Notes: a model not told the origin generated them from the sequence alone. Positions 21,992 to 31,838 are shown, counted from the first letter of the stretch. The stretch is DNA of 64,000 bases from Staphylococcus auricularis (GCF_001500315.1 NZ_LLER01000018.1:1-64000); one strand, 5' to 3'. A program made the numbers and translations.

Positions 21992-22219
21992 AAAATCGTT
22001 AGATTTTATAAAAAACATCAAGAAATTATAGATAATGCGATGGATTATCAAAATTTAAATAACGGTGCTATAGAAGGAATCAATCACAAAATTAAGTTGA
22101 TTAAGCGGGTATCCTACGGTTATCGTAACTTTGACTTCTTTAAAAATAGGATTTTTATTATCTTTAGACTTTATAAACGAGATAAGAAAAAAGGCGACTC
22201 CAACAGAAACATCGGATAA
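21992..22219 (+). pseudogene. Remnant of an ISL3-family transposase, C-terminal part
   Basis: The plus strand translates from about 21992 into a C-terminal transposase fragment that includes GAIEGINHKIKLIKRVSYGY and NFDFFKNRIFIIF, ending at TAA 22217-22219. This is the typical end of ISL3 (DUF/DDE_Tnp_ISL3) transposases. An in-frame TAG lies just upstream at about 21989, there is no start codon, and the remaining 350 or so residues are gone. No inverted repeats of an intact IS are evident. It sits inside the 724-base gap 21811-22534. Confidence 0.85.
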
Positions 22220-22225
22220 AGTCGC
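22187..22225 (-). terminator. Terminator-like hairpin at the end of the transposase remnant
   Basis: GCGACT (22194-22199) pairs with AGTCGC (22220-22225). On the minus strand the second arm runs into CCTTTTTTC. It overlaps the last codons of the ISL3 remnant and one end of the dispersed repeat. No minus-strand gene directly requires it. Confidence 0.45.
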
Positions 22226-22300
22226 TTAGAAAGATTGCATCACCGTCCGAGACTCCTGAGGCATCTAGCCGAAACTGAAAATCCATTTTGGCCAAATACA
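22217..22300 (+). repeat. Dispersed repeat, copy 1
   Basis: About 80 bases here recur in inverted orientation at 42076-42151. Shared blocks are AAAGT-GCTT, AGATTGCAT, CGAGACTCCTGA, GCAT--AGCCGAAACTGAA and CATTTTGGCCAAAT. I count roughly 80% identity by eye. It begins exactly where the transposase remnant ends. Confidence 0.75.
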
Positions 22301-22442
22301 TGTAGTAATTTAATGTGTTATTTATTAGCCAAAATTAGTTGAAGTGAAGCGCCTAAGAAAGCGAGGACAGGTAAGCAATCTGTAGAGCACCACTTAATAT
22401 ATAGTGACATTTTCCCACCATAAATGGTGGAGAGCCCCTTAA

Positions 22443-22490
22443 ACAAACAAAACCCCTTTACTCATTTTGTGATTAAAATAAGTAAAGGGG
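22443..22490 (-). terminator. Rho-independent terminator of yidC
   Basis: CCCCTTTACT (from 22453) and AGTAAAGGGG (to 22490) form a strong stem. On the minus strand it is followed by TTTTGTTTG, 44 bases after the yidC stop. Confidence 0.92.
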
Positions 22491-22534
22491 ATGTATCTCA
22501 TTGAATACCCTTGTATGACATGATTCAAAGATGC

Positions 22535-23404
22535 TTATTTTTTCTTGTTTTTCTTAGAAACGACTTGGGTATTTTTACCTTTTTTACCTTTGTTATTACG
22601 TTTTGCTTCAACAGCTTCTATCATTGGTGCAACTTCTTTTTTAGCTAATCTTGAGTAGTATGTATTAGCTATGTACGTTTGTACAACCAAGAATGCCGCA
22701 CTGACTGACCAATAAAGACCGAGGGCTGAAGCAGAACTTAATGAAAGCCAAACAATCATGATTGGTGAAATGATCATCATGATATAACCCATTTGTCTTT
22801 GTTCTTGTGGCATGCTCATACTTGATACGTATGCTTGTAAGAAGTATAATACACCGGCAATAATGGTAATCCAAATATCTGGTTTAGATAAATCGAACCA
22901 TAAGAAATTAGGATGTTCTGTAAAACCGCCACTTGATGGGTACTTCAACACGAAGAATAAGCCCATGATAATTGGCATTTGAATGATGATCGGTAAACAA
23001 CCTAACATGTTTTTCATCGGGTTCATATCGTACTTTTTATAAACTTCCATCATTTCTTGGTTAGCTGCTATTTTTTCTTCTTGTGTGCGTGCGCGTTTAA
23101 CTTTTTCCTGAATTGCATCAATGTCAGGTTTAGCCACTTTCATTTTCTCACGCATCATATGACTGTTTTTATAGTTAGATAACATGAATGGCATTAAGAC
23201 TAGACGAATCACTAATACTAAAACAATGATTGCTAGACCATAGTTATCATTGAAGGCATGCCCTAACCAATGAATCAGTTTATCCATAGGTGCAACGAAT
23301 GTATTAAAGAAGAAACCATCTCTATTCTCTGGTTTTGAGTAGTCACACCCTGCTAAAAAGACCATTACACCTAATAACATAGGTAGTAGTGCTTTTTTCT
23401 TCAT
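22535..23404 (-). CDS. yidC: Membrane protein insertase YidC/OxaA
   Basis: A 289-residue lipoprotein insertase. The signal peptide ends in lipobox LAGC (C20), as in Gram-positive YidC. Five hydrophobic segments follow, with the family features [18 protein letters not shown] in the middle and a lysine-rich C-terminal tail. It inserts membrane proteins such as F-type ATPase subunit c alone or with Sec. An AGGTGGG-type ribosome site precedes the ATG. It follows the thi genes but has 92 bases of separation and its own terminator. Confidence 0.96.
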   Translation of the reverse strand: MKKKALLPMLLGVMVFLAGCDYSKPENRDGFFFNTFVAPMDKLIHWLGHAFNDNYGLAIIVLVLVIRLVLMPFMLSNYKNSHMMREKMKVAKPDIDAIQEKVKRARTQEEKIAANQEMMEVYKKYDMNPMKNMLGCLPIIIQMPIIMGLFFVLKYPSSGGFTEHPNFLWFDLSKPDIWITIIAGVLYFLQAYVSSMSMPQEQRQMGYIMMIISPIMIVWLSLSSASALGLYWSVSAAFLVVQTYIANTYYSRLAKKEVAPMIEAVEAKRNNKGKKGKNTQVVSKKNKKK

Positions 23405-23496
23405 TTTCCCACCTCAAAAGATATATTCGCATAGGCTTCATTTTATCATAATAAGAGGCAAGTAGAAAACAAAAAATGGATAATTATGTTCTATTT

Positions 23497-24132
23497 TCAT
23501 TTTTGTAAAAATTTCTGTACAGTTTTCGTCACATTTTCACTACGTGTAATGGCTGAAATCACTGAGATACCATCTGCACCTGCCTCAAGTACTTGATCGT
23601 AATTCTCCGTAGTGATGCCACCGATACCAACGATCGGTAAATCTTGAACGTATTGTCTCAATTCTGGAATCATTTCAGGACCGACAGGCGCTTCTGCATC
23701 AGCTTTAGAAATCGTCGTATACATTGGTCCAACACCGATGTAATCCACATGCGACAGATCGGATTGTTGGTACTCCTCTACATTTCCGACACTCAAGCCT
23801 ATGATTTTACCTTCAAATTGTTCAGCAAACTGAGCTACTTCAACATCATCTTGTCCCACATGTATACCATCTGCATCAATCGCCTTCGCTAAGGCTACAT
23901 CATCATTAACGATGAATGGGACATCATATTGATGACATAGTTGTTGTAATGCTTTCGCTTCGTTTACTTTCTCCTCCCCGGTCAATGAGCCTGGGCCTTT
24001 TTCTCTATATTGAAATAGTGTAATGCCCGCTTCTAATGCTTCAGTCAATATATCTTTGAGTGAGGTATCACTCACGACATCTTGCGTACCGGCAATAAAG
24101 TATAAACGCAACTGTTTACGATTAAAAGCCAT
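23497..24132 (-). CDS. thiE: Thiamine-phosphate synthase
   Basis: A 211-residue TIM-barrel enzyme that joins HMP-pyrophosphate and thiazole phosphate into thiamine phosphate. Typical segments are [40 protein letters not shown] and GIGGIT near the C-terminus. Its ATG overlaps the thiM stop by one base (TAATG). It is the last gene of tenA-thiD-thiM-thiE. Confidence 0.97.
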   Translation of the reverse strand: MAFNRKQLRLYFIAGTQDVVSDTSLKDILTEALEAGITLFQYREKGPGSLTGEEKVNEAKALQQLCHQYDVPFIVNDDVALAKAIDADGIHVGQDDVEVAQFAEQFEGKIIGLSVGNVEEYQQSDLSHVDYIGVGPMYTTISKADAEAPVGPEMIPELRQYVQDLPIVGIGGITTENYDQVLEAGADGISVISAITRSENVTKTVQKFLQK

Positions 24133-24923
24133 TAAATCACTTCTTTCTTAAGCTGTTGAGCCACATCTTCAGATGTAATGTGATAGAGCGCATCCATTAA
24201 TGCAGTTAAGAAGCTACCAGGTCCTTGATCGTCGGTATGTTGTTGTGCGTGTTCTGCAGCGATATTGTACACACCGACTGCTTCAACCAATGTCTCTGCG
24301 TCAGGATTTGTTTCACGTTGTAAGAATGCCGCAACGACTGCACCTAACAAACAACCAGCACCTGTGATTTTCGCCAACATCGGTGAGCCGTTAGAAAGTT
24401 TAATCACTTGGCCTTGATGTGCAACTACATCATCTTTCCCAGTCACTACGATGGCTGTATTGAATGTTTCGTGTGCTTTTCGTGCAATTTCAACTACGTC
24501 TAGATCATCGGCACTTTCTGTCCCTTTCATTGTCGTTTCACTATCGATTAATGTTTGAATTTCAGAAGCATTGCCTTTAATTACAGCAACATCAATTTCA
24601 TCTAAGAACTGTGCACTAAAGGCTTTACGATATTGAGAAGCACCTACAGCGACAGGGTCGAATACAATCGGTGTACCTTTTTGATTTGCTGTACGTGCAA
24701 TACTTAACATATCTTTTGCACGACCTTCAGTAATCGTACCTATATTAATGACAAGTCCACCTGCAACCCCAAAGAAATCGGCTGCTTCTTCAGGTGCCTC
24801 GCTCATCGCAGGACTTGCACCTAAGCTTAACAATCCGTTAGCTGAAAAATTTTTAACGACATCGTTGGTATAACAAACCACGAGTGGATTATTTTCTCTT
24901 AATATTTCTAAATTACTCATCAT
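24132..24923 (-). CDS. thiM: Hydroxyethylthiazole kinase
   Basis: A 263-residue ribokinase-like enzyme that phosphorylates 4-methyl-5-hydroxyethylthiazole in the salvage pathway. [40 protein letters not shown] and the catalytic-loop sequence [17 protein letters not shown] are all present. It overlaps thiD by 11 bases. Two tandem ATG codons make the start uncertain by one residue. Confidence 0.97.
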   Translation of the reverse strand: MMSNLEILRENNPLVVCYTNDVVKNFSANGLLSLGASPAMSEAPEEAADFFGVAGGLVINIGTITEGRAKDMLSIARTANQKGTPIVFDPVAVGASQYRKAFSAQFLDEIDVAVIKGNASEIQTLIDSETTMKGTESADDLDVVEIARKAHETFNTAIVVTGKDDVVAHQGQVIKLSNGSPMLAKITGAGCLLGAVVAAFLQRETNPDAETLVEAVGVYNIAAEHAQQHTDDQGPGSFLTALMDALYHITSEDVAQQLKKEVI

Positions 24924-25734
24924 CTAAACCTACTTCCTTCATATATGCAAAATGATTCACCGGACCTCTACCTTGGCCAATTTCAGGCGTATGTTTAATG
25001 CTAAGTGAGATAAAGCGTTTTGCTTTTTTCACAGCATCATAAATAGAACGTCCTTGGGCTAATTCAGCAGTGATCACAGCTGAGAATGTACAGCCAGTGC
25101 CATGCGTATGTGGTGTATCATAACGAGGTTCTTCAAATGTAAAGACATCATCTTTTGTGAAGAGATAATCTGTCGCTTTCTCATCATCACCCATATGGCC
25201 ACCCTTAATCACAACACCTTGGCTTCCAATCTCTTTTATAAATATTTTACCCGCTTGGTAGATAGAAGATTCATCTGTAATATTAAGATTTGTAATTTCT
25301 TCAGCTTCAGGTAAATTAGGTGTCGCAACCATGGCATGTGGTAATAAAATATTTTGAAGATGTTGTTTGGCTTCATCCTCCATGAGTGAATCTCCACTCT
25401 TCGCTAACATGACAGGATCGATAACATATGGTATTTCAGGATGATCTTTAATATAACTTTCGACGAGTAACATCATATCTTTAGAAGCAATCATCCCTGT
25501 TTTTAAAGCTTGAGGTAATTCATCGTCGTAAATGCTTTCAAGTTGTTCTCTCAACCACTCAATATCTAGATTGTGGATGTGTTGAACCCCTTTTGTATTT
25601 TGCGCCACAATACTCGTAATCGCAGCCATGCCATACACGCCACAAGAGTGGAATGATTTCAAATCAGCCATTACGCCTGCGCCACCAGTAGGATCAGTAC
25701 CTGCAATTGTTAATGCAATTTTAGGTTTATTCAT
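24913..25734 (-). CDS. thiD: Hydroxymethylpyrimidine (phosphate) kinase
   Basis: A 273-residue kinase that phosphorylates HMP and HMP-phosphate. [19 protein letters not shown] at the N-terminus, [21 protein letters not shown] and [13 protein letters not shown] are diagnostic. The ATG at 25734 (MNKPKI) has a GGAGG site 9 nt upstream and overlaps the tenA stop by 8 bases. Confidence 0.97.
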   Translation of the reverse strand: MNKPKIALTIAGTDPTGGAGVMADLKSFHSCGVYGMAAITSIVAQNTKGVQHIHNLDIEWLREQLESIYDDELPQALKTGMIASKDMMLLVESYIKDHPEIPYVIDPVMLAKSGDSLMEDEAKQHLQNILLPHAMVATPNLPEAEEITNLNITDESSIYQAGKIFIKEIGSQGVVIKGGHMGDDEKATDYLFTKDDVFTFEEPRYDTPHTHGTGCTFSAVITAELAQGRSIYDAVKKAKRFISLSIKHTPEIGQGRGPVNHFAYMKEVGLDDE

Positions 25735-26416
25735 GGTCTTGACCTCCAAACTCCCAAGATTCTTGGTTGTAAGACATTGCGAAGAAGTTACGTTCGTGAA
25801 CCGTACTTTGAAGGAACGCTGCTTTCACTTCTTCTTTTTCAGTATCTGTCATTTGTGCTGTTAATTGATCTAAAAGTTGATCAAAGACATCAACGAGTTC
25901 ATCCATTTCAGTGCTGTAGAATTCAAACCATTTTGAGAGCACAGAATCTTTATTTAGTGCATCGTCTTTAAGACCTTGTTGCCCAATCACTTGATATACA
26001 TATGGGCAAGGTGCCATCGCTGCAATCGTATAAGCAGCATTTTCTTTCGCAAACGCATTGAAATACATATGTTTAATGTAGTGATCTCCAGAAGGTGGCC
26101 AAACTTTTTCATTCACGATAGATTCGTAAGGTTCTTCTACATAAGAAGCAAGTATCTCATGCGCTTCAACTTCACCATCTACGATAAATTGGATTTGTTC
26201 AACTAGGAATTTTACATCTTCCAATCGATCTACTTTAGGTATAATCAATGCGTAAAGATTCGCAAATTCTTTCAAATAAGAGGCGTCCGCTTTCAAATAA
26301 AAACGTACAGCTTCTTTCGGTAAATCCCCTTTTAACATGCCTTGAATATATGGATCATGATAAATCTCTTTAATCAATGGTTGTGCAGCATCTTTTAATT
26401 CTTGTGAAAATGACAT
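25727..26416 (-). CDS. tenA: TenA aminopyrimidine aminohydrolase
   Basis: A 229-residue all-helical TenA (thiaminase II) that recovers HMP from degraded thiamine. The active-site cysteine lies in [14 protein letters not shown], with the conserved late motif [17 protein letters not shown]. The ATG at 26416 has an AGGAGGAG site 8 nt upstream. An in-frame ATG 23 codons earlier lies within the riboswitch terminator and is not a sensible start. It is the first gene behind the TPP riboswitch. Confidence 0.96.
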   Translation of the reverse strand: MSFSQELKDAAQPLIKEIYHDPYIQGMLKGDLPKEAVRFYLKADASYLKEFANLYALIIPKVDRLEDVKFLVEQIQFIVDGEVEAHEILASYVEEPYESIVNEKVWPPSGDHYIKHMYFNAFAKENAAYTIAAMAPCPYVYQVIGQQGLKDDALNKDSVLSKWFEFYSTEMDELVDVFDQLLDQLTAQMTDTEKEEVKAAFLQSTVHERNFFAMSYNQESWEFGGQDHE

Positions 26417-26432
26417 ATCTTTTTCTCCTCCT

Positions 26433-26464
26433 AAAAAAACTACATCCACGCAGGAATGTAGTTT
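26433..26464 (-). terminator. Expression-platform terminator of the TPP riboswitch
   Basis: AAACTACAT (26437-26445) and ATGTAGTTT (26456-26464) pair perfectly, and on the minus strand run into TTTT, ending about 10 nt before the tenA ribosome site. This is the switch between aptamer and operon: with TPP bound, transcription should end here. Confidence 0.88.
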
Positions 26465-26496
26465 CAGGCAAAAATGTGTCATCATTCGCTCCGAAG

Positions 26497-26579
26497 ACTA
26501 CTTTCCTACGTTGGTACTAACCAAATCAGGTCATAAGGGTCTGATTTTCATCATCTCAGCAAAATGCTCCCCTAGTAGT
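26497..26579 (-). promoter_or_regulatory. TPP (THI-box) riboswitch aptamer
   Basis: On the minus strand, P1 is ACTACT...AGTAGT (26574-26579 with 26497-26502). The aptamer contains GGGGAGC, GCTGAGATGA, AGACCCTTATGACCTGATTT and GTTAGTACCAACGTAGG in that order, the hallmark THI-box sequences. It should repress tenA-thiDME when TPP is plentiful. Confidence 0.96.
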
Positions 26580-26595
26580 TATCGTATTTGTCTTT

Positions 26596-26624
26596 AACAT
26601 AACAAAAGCAGTTATTAAAAGCAA
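26596..26624 (-). promoter_or_regulatory. Candidate promoter of the thi operon
   Basis: On the minus strand TTGCTT (26619-26624), 17 nt, then TATGTT (26596-26601) lie just upstream of the riboswitch. The hexamers are moderate matches to SigA; the position is right. Confidence 0.5.
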
Positions 26625-26703
26625 AAATATAAGCGCATACATTGATGAATGTATAATAAGATAATACTTTTATTTCACTTCATATCAGACTAATTAAAGG
26701 CAT

Positions 26704-26735
26704 AAAAAAAGTGAGGACGATGTTCGTCCTCACTT
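26704..26735 (-). terminator. Rho-independent terminator of sceD
   Basis: A near-perfect hairpin AAGTGAGGACGA-TG-TTCGTCCTCACTT (26709-26735) precedes T7 on the minus strand, 30 bases past the sceD stop. Confidence 0.95.
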
Positions 26736-26764
26736 ATCTTTTCATTATCTTAATCTAACTGAGA

Positions 26765-27514
26765 TTATGCAGTTACCCATTGTGTAGGGCCAGCAGTGTT
26801 GTATAATTTAACAGCAGCTGCGTCTTGTACATGTTCTGGAGCTTCTGCAGGAGAAACACCTTGGTATTCAGCTGGTGCTACTGAATCCCATGTAGATTGT
26901 AAGAATTGGTATTTACCAGCTGCGCCTGATGAAGGGTTAACAGCTGTGATGTCGCCGCCTGATTCACGTTGAGCGATTTGTTGTAAATGACCATTTACGT
27001 TAACTGAAGAACCAGATGAAGCTTGGCTGCTTGAGTTGTTTGATGATTGAGTTGATTGTTGTGGTTGTTGCGTTGATTCAGTTTGTGGTGCAGCTTGTGC
27101 TTCTGGTTGAACGTTTTCAGATTGTTGAGTTGATTGTTGTTGAGTGTTTTGTTGTTCACTTTGTGCAGTGTAGTTTTGAGTTTCTACATTGTTATTTGAA
27201 GTAGCTTGGCTAGTAGCTGCTACATCGTTGTTTGATTCAGAAACGTTGTTTGAACCAACTTCGATACCGTATGACCAGCTCCAAGTTTGGCCGTCTGATT
27301 CAAAGTGATAAGGCACACCATTGTAAGTGAAGTCATAGTTATATGAACCTTCATGTAATGGGTGTTGGTTTAATTCTTCAGAGTTTGATTGAGCTAATTG
27401 TGCTAATTCTGCTTTGTTAATTCCTTCTTCTGATGCATCTGCTTGTTGACCAGTTACTAAACCAGTTACGCCTAATCCTAGTGCTAATGTTGAAGCAAAT
27501 ACTGTTTTTTTCAT
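26765..27514 (-). CDS. sceD: Secreted transglycosylase-like protein SceD
   Basis: 249 residues. A signal peptide ends near QQADASE (cleavage about residue 27). A conserved N-terminal module ([20 protein letters not shown]) is followed by a low-complexity linker of Q, S, N and T (about 100-170). The C-terminal lysozyme-like domain contains [20 protein letters not shown], whose glutamate is the catalytic acid, and ends WVTA. It is the paralogue of IsaA and hydrolyses peptidoglycan. Two WalR boxes upstream predict control by WalKR. Confidence 0.96.
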   Translation of the reverse strand: MKKTVFASTLALGLGVTGLVTGQQADASEEGINKAELAQLAQSNSEELNQHPLHEGSYNYDFTYNGVPYHFESDGQTWSWSYGIEVGSNNVSESNNDVAATSQATSNNNVETQNYTAQSEQQNTQQQSTQQSENVQPEAQAAPQTESTQQPQQSTQSSNNSSSQASSGSSVNVNGHLQQIAQRESGGDITAVNPSSGAAGKYQFLQSTWDSVAPAEYQGVSPAEAPEHVQDAAAVKLYNTAGPTQWVTA

Positions 27515-27629
27515 TATTTATAAATCCTCCTATTTAGGTAAGTTTTTTTCTCTTGTTATTTACAAGTAATACTATAACATCATGCAAAAGTTCGTAGGTT
27601 ACAGCGAAATAAAAAAAAACAGGAGATTC

Positions 27630-27646
27630 TTTACATGCGGATTACA
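27630..27646 (-). promoter_or_regulatory. WalR-binding box upstream of sceD, site 1
   Basis: The minus strand reads TGTAAT-CCGCA-TGTAAA, an exact match to the WalR consensus TGTWAH-N5-TGTWAH, 116 bases upstream of the sceD start and in the same orientation as the gene. Confidence 0.8.
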
Positions 27647-27730
27647 TGCATAAGCGCTTGTAATATATACCTTTCATTCTTTAGTGACTGTCGTGCTCCC
27701 CTTTTATGTATTATATATAAGAAAAATCTA

Positions 27731-27747
27731 TGTAATATCCCTGTAAT
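27731..27747 (+). promoter_or_regulatory. WalR-binding box, site 2 (inverted relative to sceD)
   Basis: The plus strand reads TGTAAT-ATCCC-TGTAAT, also an exact consensus match, about 85 bases upstream of site 1. There is no plus-strand gene for it to serve, so it probably acts on sceD. Confidence 0.7.
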
Positions 27748-27834
27748 TTATCACATAATTCTGCCCTGTTTAGGGGACCAATTTTACCTTTTAAAGGCCT
27801 TATTTTTTTAAAATCAACCCTTTTTCACCCATAA

Positions 27835-27893
27835 AATATAAAAATCAAGGGCTATTTTCCATAAATAATTGAAATTTCATGGAAATCAGCCCT
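27835..27893 (-). terminator. Hairpin terminator after ssb
   Basis: AGGGCT plus TTTCCAT (from 27848) pair with ATGGAAA and AGCCCT (to 27893). The minus strand continues TTGATTTTTATATTTT, a weak T-tract. It lies 62 bases past the ssb stop. Confidence 0.7.
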
Positions 27894-27954
27894 CATGAGT
27901 ATAATGATTAGTAGGATGGATTAATGAAATTGTTTAAAGATGGATAAAGGGAGT

Positions 27955-28386
27955 TTAGATTCGCTCTATTGAGTCAATGTTTTTAAAAGGAATTAAATGT
28001 TCGATAGAAATATCTTCTTCGTGTTCAACATTAAAAGTTGCAGCGTCTTGCATAGGGCTGGTCTGCTTGTCTGGTTTAGAAGATAAAAATTTAATCTTTT
28101 CAACGTATAATTCCGAAACAAAGTGTGTTTGGTCCTCTTTTTCAAATGTGCGAGAATGCATTTGACCAGTGATTCCAACAAGTGAACCCTGTTCCGTAAA
28201 CGTTGCAATATTATTTGCAATACGACCAAAAGCTTTACAGAACAAAAAATCGACGGGGCGCTGTTGATCTTTGTCCTTGTAGTTACGTTCGACTGCTACA
28301 CAAAATGTAGCAAATTGCGTGTCCTCCTTTTCTATGAATTTAGGGTCTTTCGTTAATCGACCCACGATTACAATTGTATTGACCAT
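27955..28386 (-). CDS. Single-stranded DNA-binding protein (secondary, SsbB-like)
   Basis: 143 residues with one OB-fold (VNTIVIVGRLTKDPKF, RPVDFLFCKAFGRIANNI, GSLVGITGQMHSRTF). It lacks the long glycine-rich linker and the DDDIPF tail of the housekeeping SSB. It instead ends in an acidic stretch and an IPF-containing LIPFKNIDS. Its place next to the ywpF-like gene and fabZ parallels the ywpF-ywpH (ssbB) arrangement of B. subtilis. A role in natural transformation or repair is therefore possible but not shown. A GGAGG site precedes the ATG. Confidence 0.88.
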   Translation of the reverse strand: MVNTIVIVGRLTKDPKFIEKEDTQFATFCVAVERNYKDKDQQRPVDFLFCKAFGRIANNIATFTEQGSLVGITGQMHSRTFEKEDQTHFVSELYVEKIKFLSSKPDKQTSPMQDAATFNVEHEEDISIEHLIPFKNIDSIERI

Positions 28387-28578
28387 ATGTCACCTCCTTT
28401 GATTACTCATATCTTAATCAATCTACTTATACTGAGTCAAAACGCACTTTTACAAGAATTTTATAAGGTCGGTTCTATAAAATATGAAAATTCCCACCTT
28501 CATGGTATAAATTGCGTTATAATGAGTACATAAATTAATATATGGTATATTTTCAAAATATGGATTGGAAGTGAGATC

Positions 28579-29022
28579 ATGAAAACATTTAAAGCTGTAA
28601 GATTTCAAATCGTGGCAAGTAACGGCTCAGTCACCGAGTACGAGTTGCAAGACGGAGTCATTATCAACTTAGAAAATAGTGGACCTGGCTGGTTATTAGA
28701 AGTGGTTATTTCTAACAATCACTATGAACAAATGAAACAGTACTATGAAGATGAAACACTGTTAGAAATTCGTGTTGTCATTACACGTCCTGCGAATGAT
28801 CCCGCATTATTCGATGCTACGATTAAACATATTAAAAAATTAGAATCTACCATTTCTGTCATTTTTGAATGCCATATCTATACGTTAAGACAAGTCTATG
28901 CTGAAAGTTTATTAGAACAATTAGTAGATGATGGACTTACAGGTGAAGAACTTAAACAATCGTTTGTCCGTATGATGCAATCGAAACCCCGTCTTAAAGC
29001 AGAAAAAAATGAAAACAAATAA
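28579..29022 (+). CDS. YwpF-like family protein
   Basis: A 147-residue soluble protein beginning MKTFKAVRFQIVASNGSVTE and ending in a lysine-rich tail. It matches the YwpF family of Firmicutes, which has no assigned biochemical role. No signal peptide, membrane segment or catalytic motif is visible. It is transcribed divergently from ssb, with about 190 bases between their starts, and converges on fabZ. Confidence 0.8.
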   Translation: MKTFKAVRFQIVASNGSVTEYELQDGVIINLENSGPGWLLEVVISNNHYEQMKQYYEDETLLEIRVVITRPANDPALFDATIKHIKKLESTISVIFECHIYTLRQVYAESLLEQLVDDGLTGEELKQSFVRMMQSKPRLKAEKNENK

Positions 29023-29111
29023 AAAAAGGACAATGTGCCAATCTTGATGGATACCTATCACTAAACACATCTCATGTTTGATTCGTATCCTCAGTGGCGC
29101 ATTGTCCTTTT
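29021..29111. terminator. Long bidirectional terminator between ywpF-like and fabZ
   Basis: AAAAGGACAATGTGCC (about 29025-29039) pairs with GGCGCATTGTCCTTTT, and an internal hairpin GGATAC/GTATCC lies inside. T-runs exist on both strands. It separates two convergent genes. Confidence 0.85.
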
Positions 29112-29143
29112 ATTTAATCGTACATTTTAATGATATGGACGAT

Positions 29144-29584
29144 TTATTGCGGATCTTGTAATGCGAAAGTAAGTTCACAGCTACAAGCTAATTCGCCGTC
29201 GACTGTTGCTTTTGCACTACCTTTACCGATAGGTCCTTTCATTTTAGTAATTTCTACATCTAAGCGTAATGTATCCCCAGGAACGACTTGGCGTTTAAAA
29301 CGGCATTTATCAATACCAGCAAATAACGCAAGTTTACCTTTATTATTTTCAGTATTTAATAATGCTACAGCCCCTGTTTGAGCTAACGCTTCCGTGATGA
29401 GTACTCCAGGCATCACTGCATATTCTGGGAAATGCCCTTGGAAAAATGGTTCATTACCAGACACTTGTTTAATGGCTGTACAACTTTGGCCTTCTTCGTA
29501 CTCAACCACTTTATCTATTAATAGAAATGGTTGTCTATGAGGGATAATTTCTTTAATTTGATTGTAGTCAAAAATCGTTTCCAT
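29144..29584 (-). CDS. fabZ: (3R)-hydroxyacyl-ACP dehydratase
   Basis: A 146-residue hotdog-fold dehydratase of fatty-acid elongation. The active-site helix region [21 protein letters not shown] carries the catalytic histidine and glutamate. The ATG at 29584 (METIFDY) has a GGAGG site 8 nt upstream and equals the S. aureus length. It lies 48 bases downstream of murA, the usual staphylococcal order. Confidence 0.97.
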   Translation of the reverse strand: METIFDYNQIKEIIPHRQPFLLIDKVVEYEEGQSCTAIKQVSGNEPFFQGHFPEYAVMPGVLITEALAQTGAVALLNTENNKGKLALFAGIDKCRFKRQVVPGDTLRLDVEITKMKGPIGKGSAKATVDGELACSCELTFALQDPQ

Positions 29585-29632
29585 ATTAATAACCTCCAAC
29601 ACTTACTTTAATATTTTCTTGTGATGCGCTCA

Positions 29633-30907
29633 TTATTGAGAAACGCGTTTAATATCTGCGCCTAAATCTGCCAGTTTATGATGGAAATTAACATAACCGC
29701 GATCTAAGTGCTGCAGTTCTGTGACTTCTGTTGTACCTTCAGCAACTAATCCTGCTAAAATCAATGCAGCAGCTGCACGTAAGTCGGTCGCTTTTACTTG
29801 AGCACCTTGAAGTTCACTTTTACCTTCTATCTTCGCAGTTCTACCTTCCACAGAAATATTCGCATTCATTCGTTTAAATTCTGCTACGTGCATAAATCTG
29901 TTTTCAAACACTGTTTCAGTCATCAATTTGTGACCTTCTGCTGTGAGTAATAAAGCCATCATTTGAGACTGCATGTCTGTTGGGAAACCTGGATGTGGTA
30001 ATGTTTTAACATCCACAGGTTGCAATTCATCTGGAGCTGTAACTCGGATTGCATCATCTTGATCATCCAATGTCACGCCCATTTCTTCCAATTTATAAGT
30101 AAGGCTCTTCATATGTTCTTTAATTGCGCCTTTAACAAGAATATCTCCACGTGTAATCGCGCCAGCAATTAAGAAGGTACCTGCTTCAATACGGTCAGGA
30201 ATAATTGAATGTTCTACGCCATGTAAGGTATCTACCCCTTGGATCGTAATGGTATCTGTACCTGCGCCTGTGATATTACCGCCCATTTCATTGATGTAAT
30301 TGGCTAAATCAACGACTTCGGGTTCTCTTGCGACATTTTCAAGTACTGATTTGCCTTCTGCTAAAGAAGCAGCCATGATGATGTTTTGAGTTGCGCCCAC
30401 ACTAGGAAAATCAAGGTGAATCGTTGTACCTTTTAAGCCACCTTTAGCTTCAGCGTAGACGAAACCATTTTCCATATGAATCTCTGCACCTAATGCTTCG
30501 AATCCTTTCAAGTGTTGTTCAATCGGTCTTGCTCCAATTGCACAACCACCAGGTAAGGCTACTTTCGCATGTCCTAAACGTCCTAATAATGCCCCCATCA
30601 CTAAGATGCTGGCTCTCATTTTACTAACGTATTCATAAGGTGCTTCTTCATATAATTCTTGTGTCGCATCCACTGTGACTGTACCTGCAGCTTGATCATA
30701 TTTCACATCTGCATTTAAGTTTGAAATCACATTATTGATCGTATCAACGTCGCTGAGCGCTGGGACGTTTCTCAATACGCTTGTGCCTTCTGCTGCTAGT
30801 AATGAAGCAGTCAATACGGGTAAAACGGCATTTTTTGCGCCTTCAATTTGGACTTCCCCCGTGAGTTTATGTCCTCCATTGATCACGATTTTATCTCTCA
30901 TATCCAT
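29633..30907 (-). CDS. murA: UDP-GlcNAc 1-carboxyvinyltransferase 1
   Basis: A 424-residue enolpyruvyl transferase catalysing the first committed step of peptidoglycan synthesis. The catalytic, fosfomycin-alkylated cysteine is C122 in [14 protein letters not shown] and [17 protein letters not shown] are conserved. It is more like S. aureus MurA (MurAA) than the second copy at 50681. A GGAGG site precedes the ATG. It is followed by fabZ. Confidence 0.97.
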   Translation of the reverse strand: MDMRDKIVINGGHKLTGEVQIEGAKNAVLPVLTASLLAAEGTSVLRNVPALSDVDTINNVISNLNADVKYDQAAGTVTVDATQELYEEAPYEYVSKMRASILVMGALLGRLGHAKVALPGGCAIGARPIEQHLKGFEALGAEIHMENGFVYAEAKGGLKGTTIHLDFPSVGATQNIIMAASLAEGKSVLENVAREPEVVDLANYINEMGGNITGAGTDTITIQGVDTLHGVEHSIIPDRIEAGTFLIAGAITRGDILVKGAIKEHMKSLTYKLEEMGVTLDDQDDAIRVTAPDELQPVDVKTLPHPGFPTDMQSQMMALLLTAEGHKLMTETVFENRFMHVAEFKRMNANISVEGRTAKIEGKSELQGAQVKATDLRAAAALILAGLVAEGTTEVTELQHLDRGYVNFHHKLADLGADIKRVSQ

Positions 30908-31003
30908 CTAAAATCCTCCACTTTATATCCTTTAAATCATTGCCTTTCTTAATAAGTTCTAAACAATTATATCTTTAATACAAATCCATGAAAAGTATTT
31001 GAA

Positions 31004-31237
31004 TTACTGAAGTATATATTTTAATTGAGTTGAATATTGTAAAAGGTCTACAAGGAAATTACTTACTGCAGTTCCAAGTAAAATGGCGAAGAAAATCATG
31101 CACACTTGAACTTGTAACGCATATCCCTTTTTAAAAAGTTGATCTAATCTCAATGCATTTAACGCCCAATAAGCGACACATATACATAACACATGTAACA
31201 CCAAATGGACGATCGCAAATTGACTTAAATATTCCAT
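31004..31237 (-). CDS. DUF1146 family membrane protein (YwzB-like)
   Basis: A 77-residue protein with two hydrophobic segments (about 6-26 and 42-64). It belongs by size, hydrophobicity and position to the DUF1146/YwzB family found between the atp operon and murA in Firmicutes. Function unknown. The ATG at 31237 has a GAGGAG site 8 nt upstream; an in-frame ATG eight codons earlier overlaps that site. Confidence 0.85.
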   Translation of the reverse strand: MEYLSQFAIVHLVLHVLCICVAYWALNALRLDQLFKKGYALQVQVCMIFFAILLGTAVSNFLVDLLQYSTQLKYILQ

Positions 31238-31351
31238 GTTCGTATCTCCTCGTTTATTCACTGTACTTTTATTTTACATGAATTAAATCATAACTTCTAA
31301 TGAATGCGATGGTAACTATAACAGAGAAGATGATTAAATTAATGAAGACAT

Positions 31352-31402
31352 AAAAAAAGATTGAAGCTAGTAAAAGCTTCAACCTCTTTACTAACTTCAA
31401 TC
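31352..31402 (-). terminator. Terminator of the atp operon
   Basis: GATTGAAG (31359-31366) pairs with CTTCAATC (31395-31402), with further pairing inside (TAGTAAA/TTTACTA). The minus strand continues T7. It lies 9 bases past the atpC stop. Confidence 0.92.
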
Positions 31403-31410
31403 TGACTTGC

Positions 31411-31818
31411 TTATACTAAGTTTGCAACACGAATTCGGTTATTCGCACGTGCTAAAGCGCGTTTCGCTCTTTCGATGTCACTATTTTCATCATCACTATT
31501 TAAGTGAGATTCTGCTCTTGACTTAGCCAATTCTGCTCTAGCTACATCAATTTCGTTCGCAGGTTCTGCAGTTTGGACAATGATTGAAACTTTCTGTTGT
31601 CTAATTTCAACAAAGCCATCACTAACTGCGAGATATTCAGAGCCATTGTCTAAACTAACTTTGACATAGCCCATATTAAGTGCTGCTACTGTTGGAATGT
31701 GCCCTTTCATGACACCAAGTTCTCCGGCTGTTGTTTTTAACACAGCGAGTACAACATCTTCACGTTCATAAACAGAACCATTAGGAGTGACAACATTTAA
31801 ACTGAATACATTATCCAT
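31411..31818 (-). CDS. atpC: F1Fo ATP synthase subunit epsilon
   Basis: 135 residues. An N-terminal beta-sandwich (FSLNVVTPNGSVYE, GELGVMKGHIPTVAAL) is followed by a C-terminal helical hairpin (IDVARAELAKSRAE, IERAKRALARANNRI). Together these form the rotary and inhibitory subunit of the F1 stalk. It is the last gene of the operon, 20 bases after atpD. Confidence 0.97.
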   Translation of the reverse strand: MDNVFSLNVVTPNGSVYEREDVVLAVLKTTAGELGVMKGHIPTVAALNMGYVKVSLDNGSEYLAVSDGFVEIRQQKVSIIVQTAEPANEIDVARAELAKSRAESHLNSDDENSDIERAKRALARANNRIRVANLV

Positions 31819-31838
31819 TATCTTTACCTCCTAATTTA

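Noticed and set aside
27993-28229. Second minus-strand frame overlapping ssb
   Set aside because: Different frame inside an OB-fold gene with clear family match; no start signals.
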